NCBI RefSeq assembly: GCF_024112395.2
Contig: NZ_CP078013.2
Span: 2,232,001 to 2,296,000 of the forward strand
Origin: Pseudomonas pergaminensis
GTDB lineage: Bacteria > Pseudomonadota > Gammaproteobacteria > Pseudomonadales > Pseudomonadaceae
DNA length: 64,000 nucleotides
Direction of reading: 5' to 3'
Below are positions 32,007 to 41,296 of this stretch, piece after piece (the first letter of the stretch is position 1; each line of letters starts with the position of its first letter). Below the pieces are notes generated by a model. The model was not told the origin of the DNA. It saw only the letters and a program-made list of their open reading frames with translations, and made no database searches. Made by a program: the position numbers and the translations under genes.

Positions 32007-33212
32007 TCAGGCAGACAGTCGCCAGATCATCAGCGCGATACCGATGTCCAGGCGATCATAAGCGTTATCCAGCGTCAGGCCACACAGGGCTTCGATGCGC
32101 TGGACACGGTGCGTCAGGGTGTTGCGGTGCACGGCCAACCGCTGTGCGGCGGCCACAAGGTTACCATTCTCGTGAAACCAGGCTTCCAGGGTGGGCATCA
32201 GGCTGGGGCCGTGGTGCGCGTCGTGGCGCAGCAACGGGCCGAGGCGTTCGTTAAGGAAGTGATCGAGCAGGGCGCGATCGCGCACGCCGCTGAGCAATTT
32301 GAGCACGCCCAGTTCGTCGTACACGCACAGCCCGGCACGCTCGCTGAACCGCCGCGCAGCCGCCAGTGCCTGGCGCGCTTCATCCTGCGCCTGGGCCAGG
32401 CGGGCCGGTGGGTGCGCGGCGGCGCTGAGGCCGATAAACAATTTGAGTGGCGCCAGGCGCAGGTTCAGCGGGTTGAGCCAACCGGCCAATTGCTGGCGAT
32501 TGGCCAAGGCGGCGACAGCATCCGGCGCCGGCAGCAGCAGCGTCCATTGCCCGGCCCGTCCAAGTACCGGCAGCCCAGCCGACAACTGGCGCAAACGCCG
32601 GCTGATAGCGTCATGCTGTCGGGCCAGTTGCGCCTCGACATACGCGGCATCGCTCTGGGCAAACAGCAACTCGCTGCCTTCCAATTGCAGCTGCACAACC
32701 TGCCAGTGGCCGGCCAGCATCAGGCCCAATTGCACGCCACGGTGCAGCAGCAAATCCAGGGATTGGTAATCGCCAGTCAGCAAACGCTCCAGCACATCGT
32801 GCCGCGAGCGCCCCAAGTGCTCGGACTGGATCAGCGCCGAGCCAATGGCCTGGGTCACCAGCACCATCTTCAGCGAATAAGGCTGCTCGATCAGCTGCAT
32901 GCCAGCGGCCTCGGCGGCCTGGAGCAAGCGCTGGGGGATCGCCTGGATATACGCCGGCCCCGTGAGAATCACCAACCCGGCCACCTGGCGCTGACAGGCC
33001 TCGTCCAGCAGTTGCAACAAGTTGGCCTCATCCCGCGGGTGATTGATCCCGGTGACGAACACCAGTTCGCCGCCCAGCACCCACTCGGCAATCCCGCTGT
33101 TTTCCGCCACGTAGGGCCAGCGCACGCCATTCTCCAGGCCTGCCGCACCGGCGCGCAGGCACATGGACTCCAGGCCCGGCAGGGCCAGCACCTCGGCAAT
33201 GGTCAGGTTCAT
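32007..33212 (-). CDS. PucR-family regulator in the cytosine operon
   Basis: A 401-residue PucR-type regulator. The N-terminal PucR domain (about 1-125) includes VAENSGIAEWVLGGELVFVT. The C-terminal helix-turn-helix (about 340-395) is WFHENGNLVAAAQRLAVHRN followed by TLTHRVQRIEALCGL. Members control purine, pyrimidine or related nitrogen catabolism. It lies between codB and codA, overlapping codB by 4 bp and ending 27 bp before codA. Co-regulation, and control of codBA by this protein, are likely. Confidence 0.88.
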   Translation of the reverse strand: MNLTIAEVLALPGLESMCLRAGAAGLENGVRWPYVAENSGIAEWVLGGELVFVTGINHPRDEANLLQLLDEACQRQVAGLVILTGPAYIQAIPQRLLQAAEAAGMQLIEQPYSLKMVLVTQAIGSALIQSEHLGRSRHDVLERLLTGDYQSLDLLLHRGVQLGLMLAGHWQVVQLQLEGSELLFAQSDAAYVEAQLARQHDAISRRLRQLSAGLPVLGRAGQWTLLLPAPDAVAALANRQQLAGWLNPLNLRLAPLKLFIGLSAAAHPPARLAQAQDEARQALAAARRFSERAGLCVYDELGVLKLLSGVRDRALLDHFLNERLGPLLRHDAHHGPSLMPTLEAWFHENGNLVAAAQRLAVHRNTLTHRVQRIEALCGLTLDNAYDRLDIGIALMIWRLSA

Positions 33213-34477
33213 GCCTGGGCGTCAGCCAAGGGCACACGCACCCGCAGTACAGCGGTGAGCACGATGTAGGTCAGCGATGCGGCAACAATGCCCACCAACG
33301 GCGCGACCCAGGGCGAGTTGAACGCCAGCACCGTGCCCACCGCATAGGCCACCAGCCCTGTCCAGTTGAACGCTGGCAGGCGTGCATCGGCCAGGCGTGG
33401 ATAGTGGCCGCGATAGCGGTAGAAGAAGTCAGCCATGATCACCCCGCCAATCGGTGGGATCACCGTGCCTAGCAGAATCAGGTACGGCACCAGCATGTCG
33501 TACATGCCGAGTAACGCCAGCAGGGTGCCGATCACCGCACCGGCCAGGGTCACGGTCTTGCGCCGCTTGGTGCGCAGCAGGTTGCAGCCGGCCACCGCGA
33601 AGTTGTAGATGGTGTTGTCCTGGGTGCTCCAGATGTTGAGCAGCAACATGGCCATCGCCGCCATGGCAAAGCCTTGCAGCAGCAACACTTCGACCACGTC
33701 CGGTTGTTGATAGACGATGGCACCGTAAGCGCCGATCAGCACCATCAAGCCGTTGCCGATAAAGAAACCGATCAGGCTGGCCAGCACCGCAACCTTGGCC
33801 GAGCGCGAAAAGCGCGTCCAGTTGGTGGCCTGGGTCGCGCCACTGACAAAGGTGCCAAACACCAGGGTGATCGCCGTCGACACGTCCAACTCACCGGTCG
33901 GCACCACGGCGAGCAATCCGTCCAGCCCGCCGACCTTCACCGTGGCGACCCACATCGACAGAAACAACAGGATGCCCATTGCTGGCACCGCGATATAGGA
34001 CAAAATCTCCAACCCACGATAGCCGATGTAGGCCGTGGCGCAGAACACCAGGCCGAACAGCACCATCAACGCCAGCACGCTGCCCTGGCCCAGCTCGAAG
34101 TACTTGCCCAAGACCACGGCGGCCGTGGCGGTACCCCAGGCGTACCAGCCGATCTGGGTAAAGCCAAGGATCAAGTCGCTGAGCTTGCTGCCCACTTCAC
34201 CGAAGCAGAATCGGCCCATCAGCACCGAATTCAGCCCGCTCTTGAACGCGATGTAACCCAGGCCTGCGGCGTAGATACCCAGCAGCAGGTTGCCCAAGGC
34301 CACGACGCCGAGCATGTCGGTGAAACTGAACGCCACCCCCAGCTTGCCGCCGGCAAACATGGTTGCGGTGAAAAACGTAAAGCCGAGCAGCACCATGGCG
34401 GTCGACGCCAGGCCCTTGCGCGCATGCATCGGGACTTCGCTGAGGGGGTAATCGTTGCCCGGTTCTTGCTGCGTCAT
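33209..34477 (-). CDS. codB: Cytosine permease
   Basis: A 422-residue NCS1-family transporter with about 12 helices. Matching segments are GFTFFTATMFAGGKLGVAF, QIGWYAWGTATAAVVLGKYF and GTFVSGATQATNWTRFSRSA. It imports cytosine with a proton or sodium ion. The start at 34477 follows AAGG; the upstream 51-residue extension (to 34630) has no family support. First gene of the codB-pucR-codA run. Confidence 0.9.
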   Translation of the reverse strand: MTQQEPGNDYPLSEVPMHARKGLASTAMVLLGFTFFTATMFAGGKLGVAFSFTDMLGVVALGNLLLGIYAAGLGYIAFKSGLNSVLMGRFCFGEVGSKLSDLILGFTQIGWYAWGTATAAVVLGKYFELGQGSVLALMVLFGLVFCATAYIGYRGLEILSYIAVPAMGILLFLSMWVATVKVGGLDGLLAVVPTGELDVSTAITLVFGTFVSGATQATNWTRFSRSAKVAVLASLIGFFIGNGLMVLIGAYGAIVYQQPDVVEVLLLQGFAMAAMAMLLLNIWSTQDNTIYNFAVAGCNLLRTKRRKTVTLAGAVIGTLLALLGMYDMLVPYLILLGTVIPPIGGVIMADFFYRYRGHYPRLADARLPAFNWTGLVAYAVGTVLAFNSPWVAPLVGIVAASLTYIVLTAVLRVRVPLADAQA

Positions 34478-34668
34478 GTGCCTTGCTCCCTGAATGAGTG
34501 ACGCAGGCCTATTGCACCGCGCGTGCCAAGCCGACAGCAGTGACGCGCGCACGGTCAGCGCTGTGCACCGTGCACAGTATTCATGGCCAAACAGAGGGGA
34601 AATGGCGGCAGAGGTGTTCGCAGTGCCCAATCGGGCACGAAAGCGGTGCAGCGGTGATACAAAATGGA

Positions 34669-35292
34669 TCAGTCGAACAGCGTGGAGGTCGTCTCGCCAC
34701 GATGGAAGGCGAATGCAGCCTCCAGATCACTTTCGATGGTGCGCCCACGGGACAGCGGCGGCAGCTCATCGAGGCGGAAAAAGCCCACTTCAGTGGTCTC
34801 GAAACCCGCCATCGGCGCCGACTGATCCACCGGTTCACACAGGAAGTACAGCTTGTAGAAGTCCCGCACGTCCGGCCGATACAAGCCCTTGGCCTTGTGC
34901 GTGACGCTGTACAACGCCCGCGCTGTCACCGTCAGCCCGGCTTCCTCGCGAATCTCCTTGACGATATTTTCCGCCGCAGACAAGCCGATGTCGGCATACC
35001 CGCCCGGCAACGCCCAGCAGCCATCGGTCAATTCGCGCACCAGCAGAATCCGGTCGCCCTCAATGACCGCACCGCGCACGTCGATCATCGGCGTCGAATA
35101 GCGCTGGGCAAAGTCGGTGACCAACCCGGTGATACGCTCCAAGGGCACATTGCCCAATTGCGCGAGCATGCTGTGGGCAATCTCGGCAATTTCTTCCAGG
35201 CGCTCACGTTCGAAATCATCGGTGCAAAAGTGCAAGCCCGTGGAGGCCAATGCCTGCAAGCGTTTGGCCTGGGCCAGCCAGGTGTTTTCCAT
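34669..35292 (-). CDS. NUDIX hydrolase with N-terminal helical domain
   Basis: A 207-residue NUDIX protein. An N-terminal helical segment (about 1-60, ERERLEEIAEIAHSML) precedes the Nudix fold. The Nudix box region reads GGYADIGLSAAENIVKEIRE then EAGL; relative to the consensus the first Glu is Leu and the Arg before Glu is Lys, so catalytic efficiency or metal use may differ. Such two-domain proteins hydrolyse ADP-ribose-type or nucleotide-sugar diphosphates. The next gene in the direction of transcription is codB, about 190 bp away. Confidence 0.82.
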   Translation of the reverse strand: MENTWLAQAKRLQALASTGLHFCTDDFERERLEEIAEIAHSMLAQLGNVPLERITGLVTDFAQRYSTPMIDVRGAVIEGDRILLVRELTDGCWALPGGYADIGLSAAENIVKEIREEAGLTVTARALYSVTHKAKGLYRPDVRDFYKLYFLCEPVDQSAPMAGFETTEVGFFRLDELPPLSRGRTIESDLEAAFAFHRGETTSTLFD

Positions 35293-35300
35293 GGTTACTC

Positions 35301-35741
35301 CTACAGGTACTTGATCATGTACACCCGACGCAGGCCGTGTTCTTCGGCGCGGTGGGTCTCGACATAGCCACGCCGGGTGTACAGCGTGATGTTCTCGGTC
35401 ATGGCTTCGTTGGTGTACAGGCGGATGGCGGCGAAGCCAGCGCCGAGCGCCCGTTGTTCGGCGAAATCCATCAGCAACCGACCGAAGCCCAGGCCCTGGG
35501 CGTCCGGGGCGACGGCGAGGTTATCCAGCAACAGCGCGCCGTCTGTGTCCCGCAGGACAATAAACCCCCGGACCCGCCCGCCATGCTCCAGCACATGCAC
35601 GCCACCGGCTTCCACTTGCTGGTGATAATCCTCCAGCATCGGCCCGGGCTTGCGGCCGATCCGTTCGATGTATGGCGCGTAGGCTGCCTGGACGATAGCC
35701 TCGATAGCAGCAACATCATGGCTCGTGGCGGGGCGCATCAT
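35301..35741 (-). CDS. GNAT-family N-acetyltransferase
   Basis: A 146-residue GNAT acetyltransferase: the acetyl-CoA-binding motif A is VAPDAQGLGFGRLLMDFAEQ, with a preceding LLDNLAV strand and a later YTNEAMTENITLYTRRGY. Acceptor unknown. It lies 8 bp upstream of the NUDIX gene and is probably co-transcribed with it. Confidence 0.85.
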   Translation of the reverse strand: MMRPATSHDVAAIEAIVQAAYAPYIERIGRKPGPMLEDYHQQVEAGGVHVLEHGGRVRGFIVLRDTDGALLLDNLAVAPDAQGLGFGRLLMDFAEQRALGAGFAAIRLYTNEAMTENITLYTRRGYVETHRAEEHGLRRVYMIKYL

Positions 35742-35792
35742 TGCAGCGGGCTCCTTGTGGGTAGGGAGCTATGACTGTAAGGGAGCCAGGCA

Positions 35793-35821
35793 CAAAAAAA
35801 CCACCGCAAGGGTGGTTTTTT
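35793..35821 (-). terminator. Terminator between queD and the GNAT gene
   Basis: A stem ACCACC/GGTGGT-type hairpin (aaccaccgcaagggtggtt) flanked by A7 on one side and T6 on the other, so it can work in both directions. It lies 13 bp after the queD stop. Confidence 0.88.
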
Positions 35822-35833
35822 CATCGCGCCGGC

Positions 35834-36190
35834 TTATTCGCCGCGATAGATGCAGCCGCTGGTGCAGGTCTCGTGGATGCGGATCGCACTGAGCTCGGGC
35901 AGCAGGGGTTTCAACTCATTCCAGATCCACTTGGCCAGCACTTCGCTGGTGGGGTTTTCCAGGCCTGGGATGTCATTGAGGTAGTTGTGGTCGAGACGTT
36001 CATAGAGCGGCTTGAAAATCGCCTTGATCTCCGAGAAGTCGCGAATCCAGCCGGTATGGGGATCCAGGTCGCCGCTCAGGTGGATTGCCACCTTGAACGA
36101 ATGCCCGTGCAGGCGCCCGCATTTGTGGCCTTCCGGTACGTGGGGCAGGCGGTGGGCGGATTCGAATGTAAATTCCTTGAAGATTTCCAC
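35834..36190 (-). CDS. queD: 6-carboxytetrahydropterin synthase
   Basis: A 118-residue QueD. Zinc-binding histidines are seen in ESAHRLPHV and [10 protein letters not shown], the catalytic Cys in GHKCGRLHG, and the family motif RLDHNYLND. It converts dihydroneopterin triphosphate to 6-carboxytetrahydropterin in queuosine and 7-deazaguanine synthesis. Full length for the family. Followed by a terminator; upstream lies the second REP array. Confidence 0.92.
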   Translation of the reverse strand: MEIFKEFTFESAHRLPHVPEGHKCGRLHGHSFKVAIHLSGDLDPHTGWIRDFSEIKAIFKPLYERLDHNYLNDIPGLENPTSEVLAKWIWNELKPLLPELSAIRIHETCTSGCIYRGE

Positions 36191-36296
36191 AGTGTTTTCA
36201 GCTCGGTCGATGTCTGGCAGGCGGCGAGTTTAACAGCTTGATTCGTTGCTGCGCATACCGTCCCTCTGTAGGGGGCGGCTTGCGGGCGAATGTAGA

Positions 36297-36565
36297 TGGC
36301 AGGTGGCGAGGGGGCTTGCCTGCAAAGGCGGCCTGACAGCCGACCACTCTCCAACTGTCCCCCCGCGACCCAAAAATGTGGGAGCTGGCTTGCCTGCAAA
36401 GGCGGCCTGACAGCCGACCACTCTCCAACTGTCACCCCGCGATCCAAATGTGGGAGCTGGCTTGCCTGCGAAGACGGCCTGACAGCCGACCACTCTCTAA
36501 CTGCCACCCCGCGATCCAAATGTGGGAGCTGGCTTGCCTGCGAAGGCGGCCTGACAGCCGACCTG
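36297..36565. repeat. REP array, about four 72-bp units
   Basis: Same unit as the array at 139-622: a diverged unit from about 36305, then units near 36377, 36449 and 36521, each with TGTGGGAGCTGGCTTGCCTG and CGGCCTGACAGCCGAC. Together with the next module it fills the gap between queD and the patatin gene. Confidence 0.82.
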
Positions 36566-36583
36566 GATGTGGGATCTGGCGGG

Positions 36584-36807
36584 GTACATATCCGTTGCTG
36601 CGGTAACGGCCGCTTATGGTTCCGCTCTTACAGCGGCTCACTTTTGGAAAGGCCCAAAAGTAAGCAAAAGGCCTTCGCCCCAAATCCCTGTCGAATTCCG
36701 GCCAGCGTGTTTGACGGGGCGCCTGAGATCAAAAGCGAGATCAAGATCAAAAGCGAGATCAAGATCAAAAGCTAGATCACGAGCGGCTCGCTTCGCATCG
36801 TGGTTAG
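36584..36807 (+). repeat. Dispersed repeat module, copy B (internally deleted)
   Basis: Same boundaries as copies A and C (gtacatatccgtt to gcatcgtggttag), but about 125 bp of the conserved middle is missing: the sequence jumps from the ccttcgcccc segment straight to aaatccctgtcgaattcc. The terminal tract is an interrupted (AAAAGCGAGATCAAGATC)-type repeat instead of pure GATCAA. Confidence 0.78.
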
Positions 36808-36821
36808 TGGGGAGGTGGCGG

Positions 36822-37901
36822 CTACAGGGGCTGTAGGCGCTCGCCCAAGCGGCCGTTATCGGCCAATGCCAGGAATTCGTCTCCCAGCCGTTGGCTTTCG
36901 CTCATCGCGGTCTGCCAGTATTTGTTGCGGCTGGGGTCGTCGCCCATGAAGCGCTTGAAGTCGCTGCGGTCTGGGAGTTTGCCGTGAGGCAGGCGGGCCA
37001 GGTAGTCCTTGGACGGCGCCAGCAGTAACACGTCCTGCAGGCCCTGTTGGTTGCTGCGCCGCCACGGCAGGCCTTTGTCGAACCAGCCGGGGATGACTCG
37101 GTCGGTGAAGTGGGGGTACAGCACGATGTCATCGCCGTGGTAGGGCAGGTCGAGGTGGTAATCCAGCAGGCCGCCATCGCGGTAGGTACCGGCACCGGCG
37201 CCCGGCAGGTCGCGCACGCCTTGCATGACCATGGGGATCGAGCCCGACGCCAGCAGTGCCTGGCGCAGGTTGCCCAGTGCCAGGGGCAGGAAGCGTGAAG
37301 GGAAGTCCTTTAACGGATGCACGGGCGGCGCCTGGCGTGGGTCGTGGATGATCAGGCGTTCGAAATGCCGCGACAGCCGCGCGCGGCCTCGCAGGTTGTC
37401 GGCGATCACCGACGACAGGCCCAGCCCGAGGCGTCCACGGTGGTCATCGGCAAGCAGGCCATGGCTCTTGACCACCATGATATTGAGGCGGTAGTCCGGG
37501 TTGTCCAGCACCCGTGCATCGCGGCCGGCCAGCAGGTCGTCGAGCATGCGCTGGCAGCTCTGGCTGACCTCGGCCATGGTCACGCCTTTGGCAAAGCGTT
37601 GTTCGTTGTACAAGCGGCCGAGGTCCAGCAGGCCTTGCACCGGGTCGGGCAGGCAGGCACTCGCAAACCGCCAGGAGCCGATGGACGCGCCGATCAGCGC
37701 CCGTTCCCGTGGCGCGCGGGGTAGCCAGTCGCCGAACAGTGCCAAGTCCAGGCCCTGGATGCCCAGCGCCTTGGGGCCACCGGCCGCGCCGGGCAGGATG
37801 CCGACATCGGCAGGCTTGAGGCCTTGCTCACGAATGCGCGCAAAGGCGCGTCTGCCGGCCTTGAGGGTAAGGGCGGGAAACTTGATGTGGATGGCTGTCA
37901 T
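36822..37901 (-). CDS. Patatin-like phospholipase
   Basis: A 359-residue patatin-family hydrolase. The oxyanion loop is GILPGAAGGPKALG, the nucleophile motif is GASIGSWRFA (G-x-S-x-G), and the dyad Asp is in TYRDGGLLDYH. Patatins are acyl hydrolases of membrane lipids. No signal peptide; probably cytoplasmic or membrane-peripheral. It starts divergently from the PepSY operon and ends 15 bp from repeat copy B. Confidence 0.85.
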   Translation of the reverse strand: MTAIHIKFPALTLKAGRRAFARIREQGLKPADVGILPGAAGGPKALGIQGLDLALFGDWLPRAPRERALIGASIGSWRFASACLPDPVQGLLDLGRLYNEQRFAKGVTMAEVSQSCQRMLDDLLAGRDARVLDNPDYRLNIMVVKSHGLLADDHRGRLGLGLSSVIADNLRGRARLSRHFERLIIHDPRQAPPVHPLKDFPSRFLPLALGNLRQALLASGSIPMVMQGVRDLPGAGAGTYRDGGLLDYHLDLPYHGDDIVLYPHFTDRVIPGWFDKGLPWRRSNQQGLQDVLLLAPSKDYLARLPHGKLPDRSDFKRFMGDDPSRNKYWQTAMSESQRLGDEFLALADNGRLGERLQPL

Positions 37902-38059
37902 ACCGGTCTCTGGTCGAGCGAGCGGGGCATTATAGAAAATCTCGTGGGCAGTGGGGAAAAGGCCTTGGCGGAAATTGCCATGGTGGCAATTCAGTTTCAG
38001 TTAAGTTGCAGGGCGTACGGTGGCTGGCGTAGGAAAACATCCTGTAACGGAGACATATC

Positions 38060-38362
38060 ATGAAGCGCCTCACTGCTCTGGTCGCCACCGGTATCATCGC
38101 CCTCACGGCGACCCAGGCCCGAGCCGTGGACTCCGACAAACCACTGATAGTGCCGGCCACTGTTACTATTGTCGCCTTTGACCAACTGGAAGCTGCGGCC
38201 CTGGCCCTGCACCCCGGTTCGACACTGCTGGATACCGACCTGGACGAGGCCTACGGCAAGTACGTCTACGAGGTCGAATTGGAAGATGCCCACGGCATCG
38301 AATGGGATGTTGAATTGGACGCGCTCACCGGGCAGGTTCTCAAGAATCATCAGGATACGTAA
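38060..38362 (+). CDS. Secreted PepSY-domain protein 1
   Basis: A 100-residue protein with a signal peptide (cut near ARA, residue 22) and one PepSY domain, recognisable by YGKYVYEVELEDAHGIEWDV followed by ELDALTGQVL. PepSY proteins are periplasmic, often inhibitory or sensory. It overlaps the next PepSY gene by one base and heads a four-gene operon with a two-component system. Confidence 0.82.
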   Translation: MKRLTALVATGIIALTATQARAVDSDKPLIVPATVTIVAFDQLEAAALALHPGSTLLDTDLDEAYGKYVYEVELEDAHGIEWDVELDALTGQVLKNHQDT

Positions 38363-38673
38363 TGAAGGTAAATTTACGCGCCGGCAGTCGCGTGGCGCTG
38401 GTGCTCATGGCATTTTGCTCCAGCCTGGCGGCCCGCGACCTCAACCAGGATGAAGCCTTGGCATTGCGCCAGCAGGGGGTGATCCTGCCGCTGGAGCAAC
38501 TGTTGCAGCAGGCCATGGCGCGCTATCCCGGCTCGCGCCTGCTGGAGGCCGAGTTGGAAAAGAAGCACGGCCAATATGCCTATGAAGTGGAACTGGTGAC
38601 CACCGAAGGCGTGGTGCGCGAGATCAAGCTGGACGCGACCACCGGTGTGTTGATCAAAGATGAGGAAGACTGA
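38362..38673 (+). CDS. Secreted PepSY-domain protein 2
   Basis: A 103-residue paralogue of the preceding protein: signal peptide ending near SSLAARDL, then a PepSY domain with [19 protein letters not shown] and [16 protein letters not shown]. The start overlaps the upstream stop (TAATG) and its stop overlaps the response regulator start (TGATG), so translation of all three is coupled. Confidence 0.82.
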   Translation: MKVNLRAGSRVALVLMAFCSSLAARDLNQDEALALRQQGVILPLEQLLQQAMARYPGSRLLEAELEKKHGQYAYEVELVTTEGVVREIKLDATTGVLIKDEED

Positions 38674-39341
38674 TGCGCCTGCTTTTGGTGGAAGACAACG
38701 TACCCCTGGTCGATGAACTGCTGGCCGGTCTGCAGCGCCAGGGCTATGCCGTCGATTGGCTGGCCGACGGGCGAGACGCCGTGTACCAGGGCCGAAGCGA
38801 GCCCTACGACCTGATCATCCTCGACCTCGGCCTGCCGGGCCTGCCTGGGCTTGAGGTGCTGGCGCAATGGCGCGCTGCTGCGCTGACCACGCCGGTCCTG
38901 GTGCTGACCGCCCGCGATTCCTGGGCCGAGCGCATCGAAGGGCTCAAGGCCGGCGCCGACGATTACCTGGCCAAACCCTTTCACCCCGAGGAGCTGCACC
39001 TGCGCATCCAGGCGCTGTTGCGCCGTTCCCACGGCCAGGCAAACCAGCCCACGTTGCAAGCCGCCGGCCTGCACCTGGATGAGGGTCGCCAGTGCGTGCT
39101 GCGCGACGGCGCGGAGATCCAGCTGACCGCCGCCGAATTCCGCCTGTTGCGCTATTTCATGCTGCACCCCGAACAAATCCTGTCAAAAAGCCACTTGGCC
39201 GAGCACCTGTACGACGGCGAGACCGAGCGCGACTCCAATGTGCTGGAAGTCCACGTCAACCACCTGCGTCGCAAGTTGGGCCGCAGCGTGATCGAGACCC
39301 GGCGCGGCCAGGGTTACCGGTTTGGCGCCAGCCCTGCATGA
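38673..39341 (+). CDS. OmpR-family response regulator
   Basis: A 222-residue response regulator of the OmpR/PhoB class: receiver with phospho-acceptor Asp51 in [11 protein letters not shown], switch Thr/Lys in VLTARDSW and [12 protein letters not shown], and a winged-helix DNA-binding domain ending [13 protein letters not shown]. Partner of the kinase encoded next. Likely autoregulates the PepSY operon. Confidence 0.9.
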   Translation: MRLLLVEDNVPLVDELLAGLQRQGYAVDWLADGRDAVYQGRSEPYDLIILDLGLPGLPGLEVLAQWRAAALTTPVLVLTARDSWAERIEGLKAGADDYLAKPFHPEELHLRIQALLRRSHGQANQPTLQAAGLHLDEGRQCVLRDGAEIQLTAAEFRLLRYFMLHPEQILSKSHLAEHLYDGETERDSNVLEVHVNHLRRKLGRSVIETRRGQGYRFGASPA

Positions 39342-40651
39342 GGTCGATCCAGCGACGCCTGAGCCTGGGGCTGATCAGCGTGATGGTGATCGTCGGCGTG
39401 GTGTTGGCGCAAACCAGCCTGTGGCTGTTCGAAGCCGGTCTGCAGCGCTACCTGGAAGCCGGCTTGCGCAATGACGCCGAAAACCTGCTGGTGGCGCTGG
39501 TGCGCGGGCCCAACGGCGTGCAGCTGGATGAGCAGCGCCTGTCGCCGGCTTACCAGCGGCCATTTTCCGGGCACTACTTCCGCATCGATTTTGCCGACAC
39601 CCACTGGCGCTCGCGCTCGTTGTGGGACCAGGAGCTGCCACGCCTGCCCGAGGTCGGCCTGAAGGGCAACCTGCAATTGGGGCCCGAAGGCCAGCAACTG
39701 CTGGTGCTGCGTTCGGACTACAAGCGTTTCGGCCAGCCGATTTCCATCAGCGTGGCCCAGGACTACACCCCGGTGCGCGAAAGCTTCCGCCTGATGCGCC
39801 AGATCGGCCTGGTGCTGGGGCTGGCGGCGCTGTTGCTGGTGCTGGTCCTGCAACGTGTCACCGTGCGCCGCGCCCTGCGCCCGCTGGAAACTGCGCGCAA
39901 CCAGATCGCCCAGTTGCAACAGGGCCAGCGTTCGCAACTGGACACCCAGGTGCCCCTGGAGCTGGAGCCGCTGGTGGCGCAGATCAACCACCTGCTGGCC
40001 CACACCGAAGACAGCCTCAAGCGTTCGCGCAATGCCCTGGGCAACCTCGGCCATGCGCTCAAGACCCCATTGGCGGTGCTGTTGAGCGCGGCGTCGAGCG
40101 AAGCACTCAAGGATCGCCCCGAGCTCAGCACACTGCTGCGCGATCAACTGGAGCAAGTGCAGCAACGCCTCAACCGCGAGCTCAACCGCGCCCGCCTGGC
40201 CGGGGAAACCTTGCCGGGCGCATTGTTCGACTGCGAAAAAGAACTGCCCGGCCTGCTCGCTACCCTGAACATGATCCACGGTGAACACCTGGACCTGAGC
40301 TACCACGTCGCTCCCGGCCTGCAACTGCCTTGGGACCGAGAGGATTTGCTGGAACTGCTCGGTAATCTTTTGGATAACGCCTGTAAATGGGCGGATGCCG
40401 ATGTGCGCCTGACCGTCACCGAGACTGAGCGCAGCTACCTGTTGGCGGTGGAAGACGATGGCCCTGGCATTCCTGAAAGTCAGCGCGACCAGGTATTCAG
40501 CCGTGGCGCGCGCCTGGATGAGCAGATTGACGGGCATGGTCTGGGGTTGGGGATCGTGCGGGATATTGTCGAGGTATGGGGCGGGGTGTTGCAGTTGCAG
40601 GAAAGTGAGTTGGGTGGCCTCAACGTGCTGATTGAATTGCCCAAGCGATGA
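39338..40651 (+). CDS. Sensor histidine kinase of the PepSY operon
   Basis: A 437-residue kinase: first transmembrane helix about 9-30, a periplasmic domain of about 120 residues, a second helix about 150-170 ([20 protein letters not shown]), a HAMP-like linker, the H-box in [15 protein letters not shown] and the ATP domain with [18 protein letters not shown] and [12 protein letters not shown]. The ATG at 39338 overlaps the regulator stop by 4 bp. The nature of the signal is unknown; the PepSY proteins may act in the periplasm on this sensor. Confidence 0.88.
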   Translation: MRSIQRRLSLGLISVMVIVGVVLAQTSLWLFEAGLQRYLEAGLRNDAENLLVALVRGPNGVQLDEQRLSPAYQRPFSGHYFRIDFADTHWRSRSLWDQELPRLPEVGLKGNLQLGPEGQQLLVLRSDYKRFGQPISISVAQDYTPVRESFRLMRQIGLVLGLAALLLVLVLQRVTVRRALRPLETARNQIAQLQQGQRSQLDTQVPLELEPLVAQINHLLAHTEDSLKRSRNALGNLGHALKTPLAVLLSAASSEALKDRPELSTLLRDQLEQVQQRLNRELNRARLAGETLPGALFDCEKELPGLLATLNMIHGEHLDLSYHVAPGLQLPWDREDLLELLGNLLDNACKWADADVRLTVTETERSYLLAVEDDGPGIPESQRDQVFSRGARLDEQIDGHGLGLGIVRDIVEVWGGVLQLQESELGGLNVLIELPKR

Positions 40652-40661
40652 TGCAAAACCT

Positions 40662-40858
40662 GTGGGGGGCGGCTCGACGGCGATGGCGGCCTGACAGCCG
40701 ACCGCTATCTCACTGTCACCCCGCGATCCAAAAATGTGGGAGCTGGCTTGCCTGCGAAAGCGGCCTGACAGCCGACCACAATCTAACTGTCACCCCGCGA
40801 TCCAAATGTGGGAGCTGGCTTGCCTGCGAAGGCGTCCTGACAGCCGACCTGGATGTTG
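40662..40858. repeat. REP array, three units
   Basis: A diverged unit at about 40662 followed by two good units at about 40735 and 40807, with the same core and 72-bp period as the other arrays. The array begins only about 10 bp after the sensor kinase stop. Confidence 0.82.
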
Positions 40859-40869
40859 GATCTGATCGA

Positions 40870-41204
40870 GTACATATCCGTTATTTGGGTAACGGCTGCT
40901 ATGGGTTCCGCCCTTACGGCGGGTCACTTTGGAAAAGATCCCCAAAGTAACCAAAGGGCTCTTGCCCCAACACTCGGCACCTCGCCTAGGCTCGGTGTGC
41001 CCGTAATCCGCCAGGTATTTGGGGGGCCGCCGCCACGCGCCATCCATGGCGCGGGGCGGCTAAACCGGCATCCCTGCCGGTTTACCCCCCAAATCCCTGT
41101 CGAATTCCGGCCAGCGTGTTTGACGGGGCGCCTAAGGTCAAAAGCTAGATCAAAAGCCAGATCAAGATCACGATCAAAAGCGGCTCGCTTCGCATCGTGG
41201 TTAG
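40870..41204 (+). repeat. Dispersed repeat module, copy C
   Basis: A full-length copy, nearly identical to copy A over the central block (about 40965-41130). It differs in the hairpin region (gggttccgcccttacggcgg) and in the terminal tract, which is an interrupted agatcaaaagccagatcaag type. It is followed by a hairpin atggggccttgaaggcccca (41244-41264) and a diverged REP half near 41270. No gene is visible in 40652-41296. Confidence 0.8.
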
Positions 41205-41296
41205 CGATGGGGGTGCAACGTTGTGTAGGTACCTATGCGGCGATGGGGCCTTGAAGGCCCCATCACCAGCAAGCCGGCTCCGACAGGTGTGCGTTT

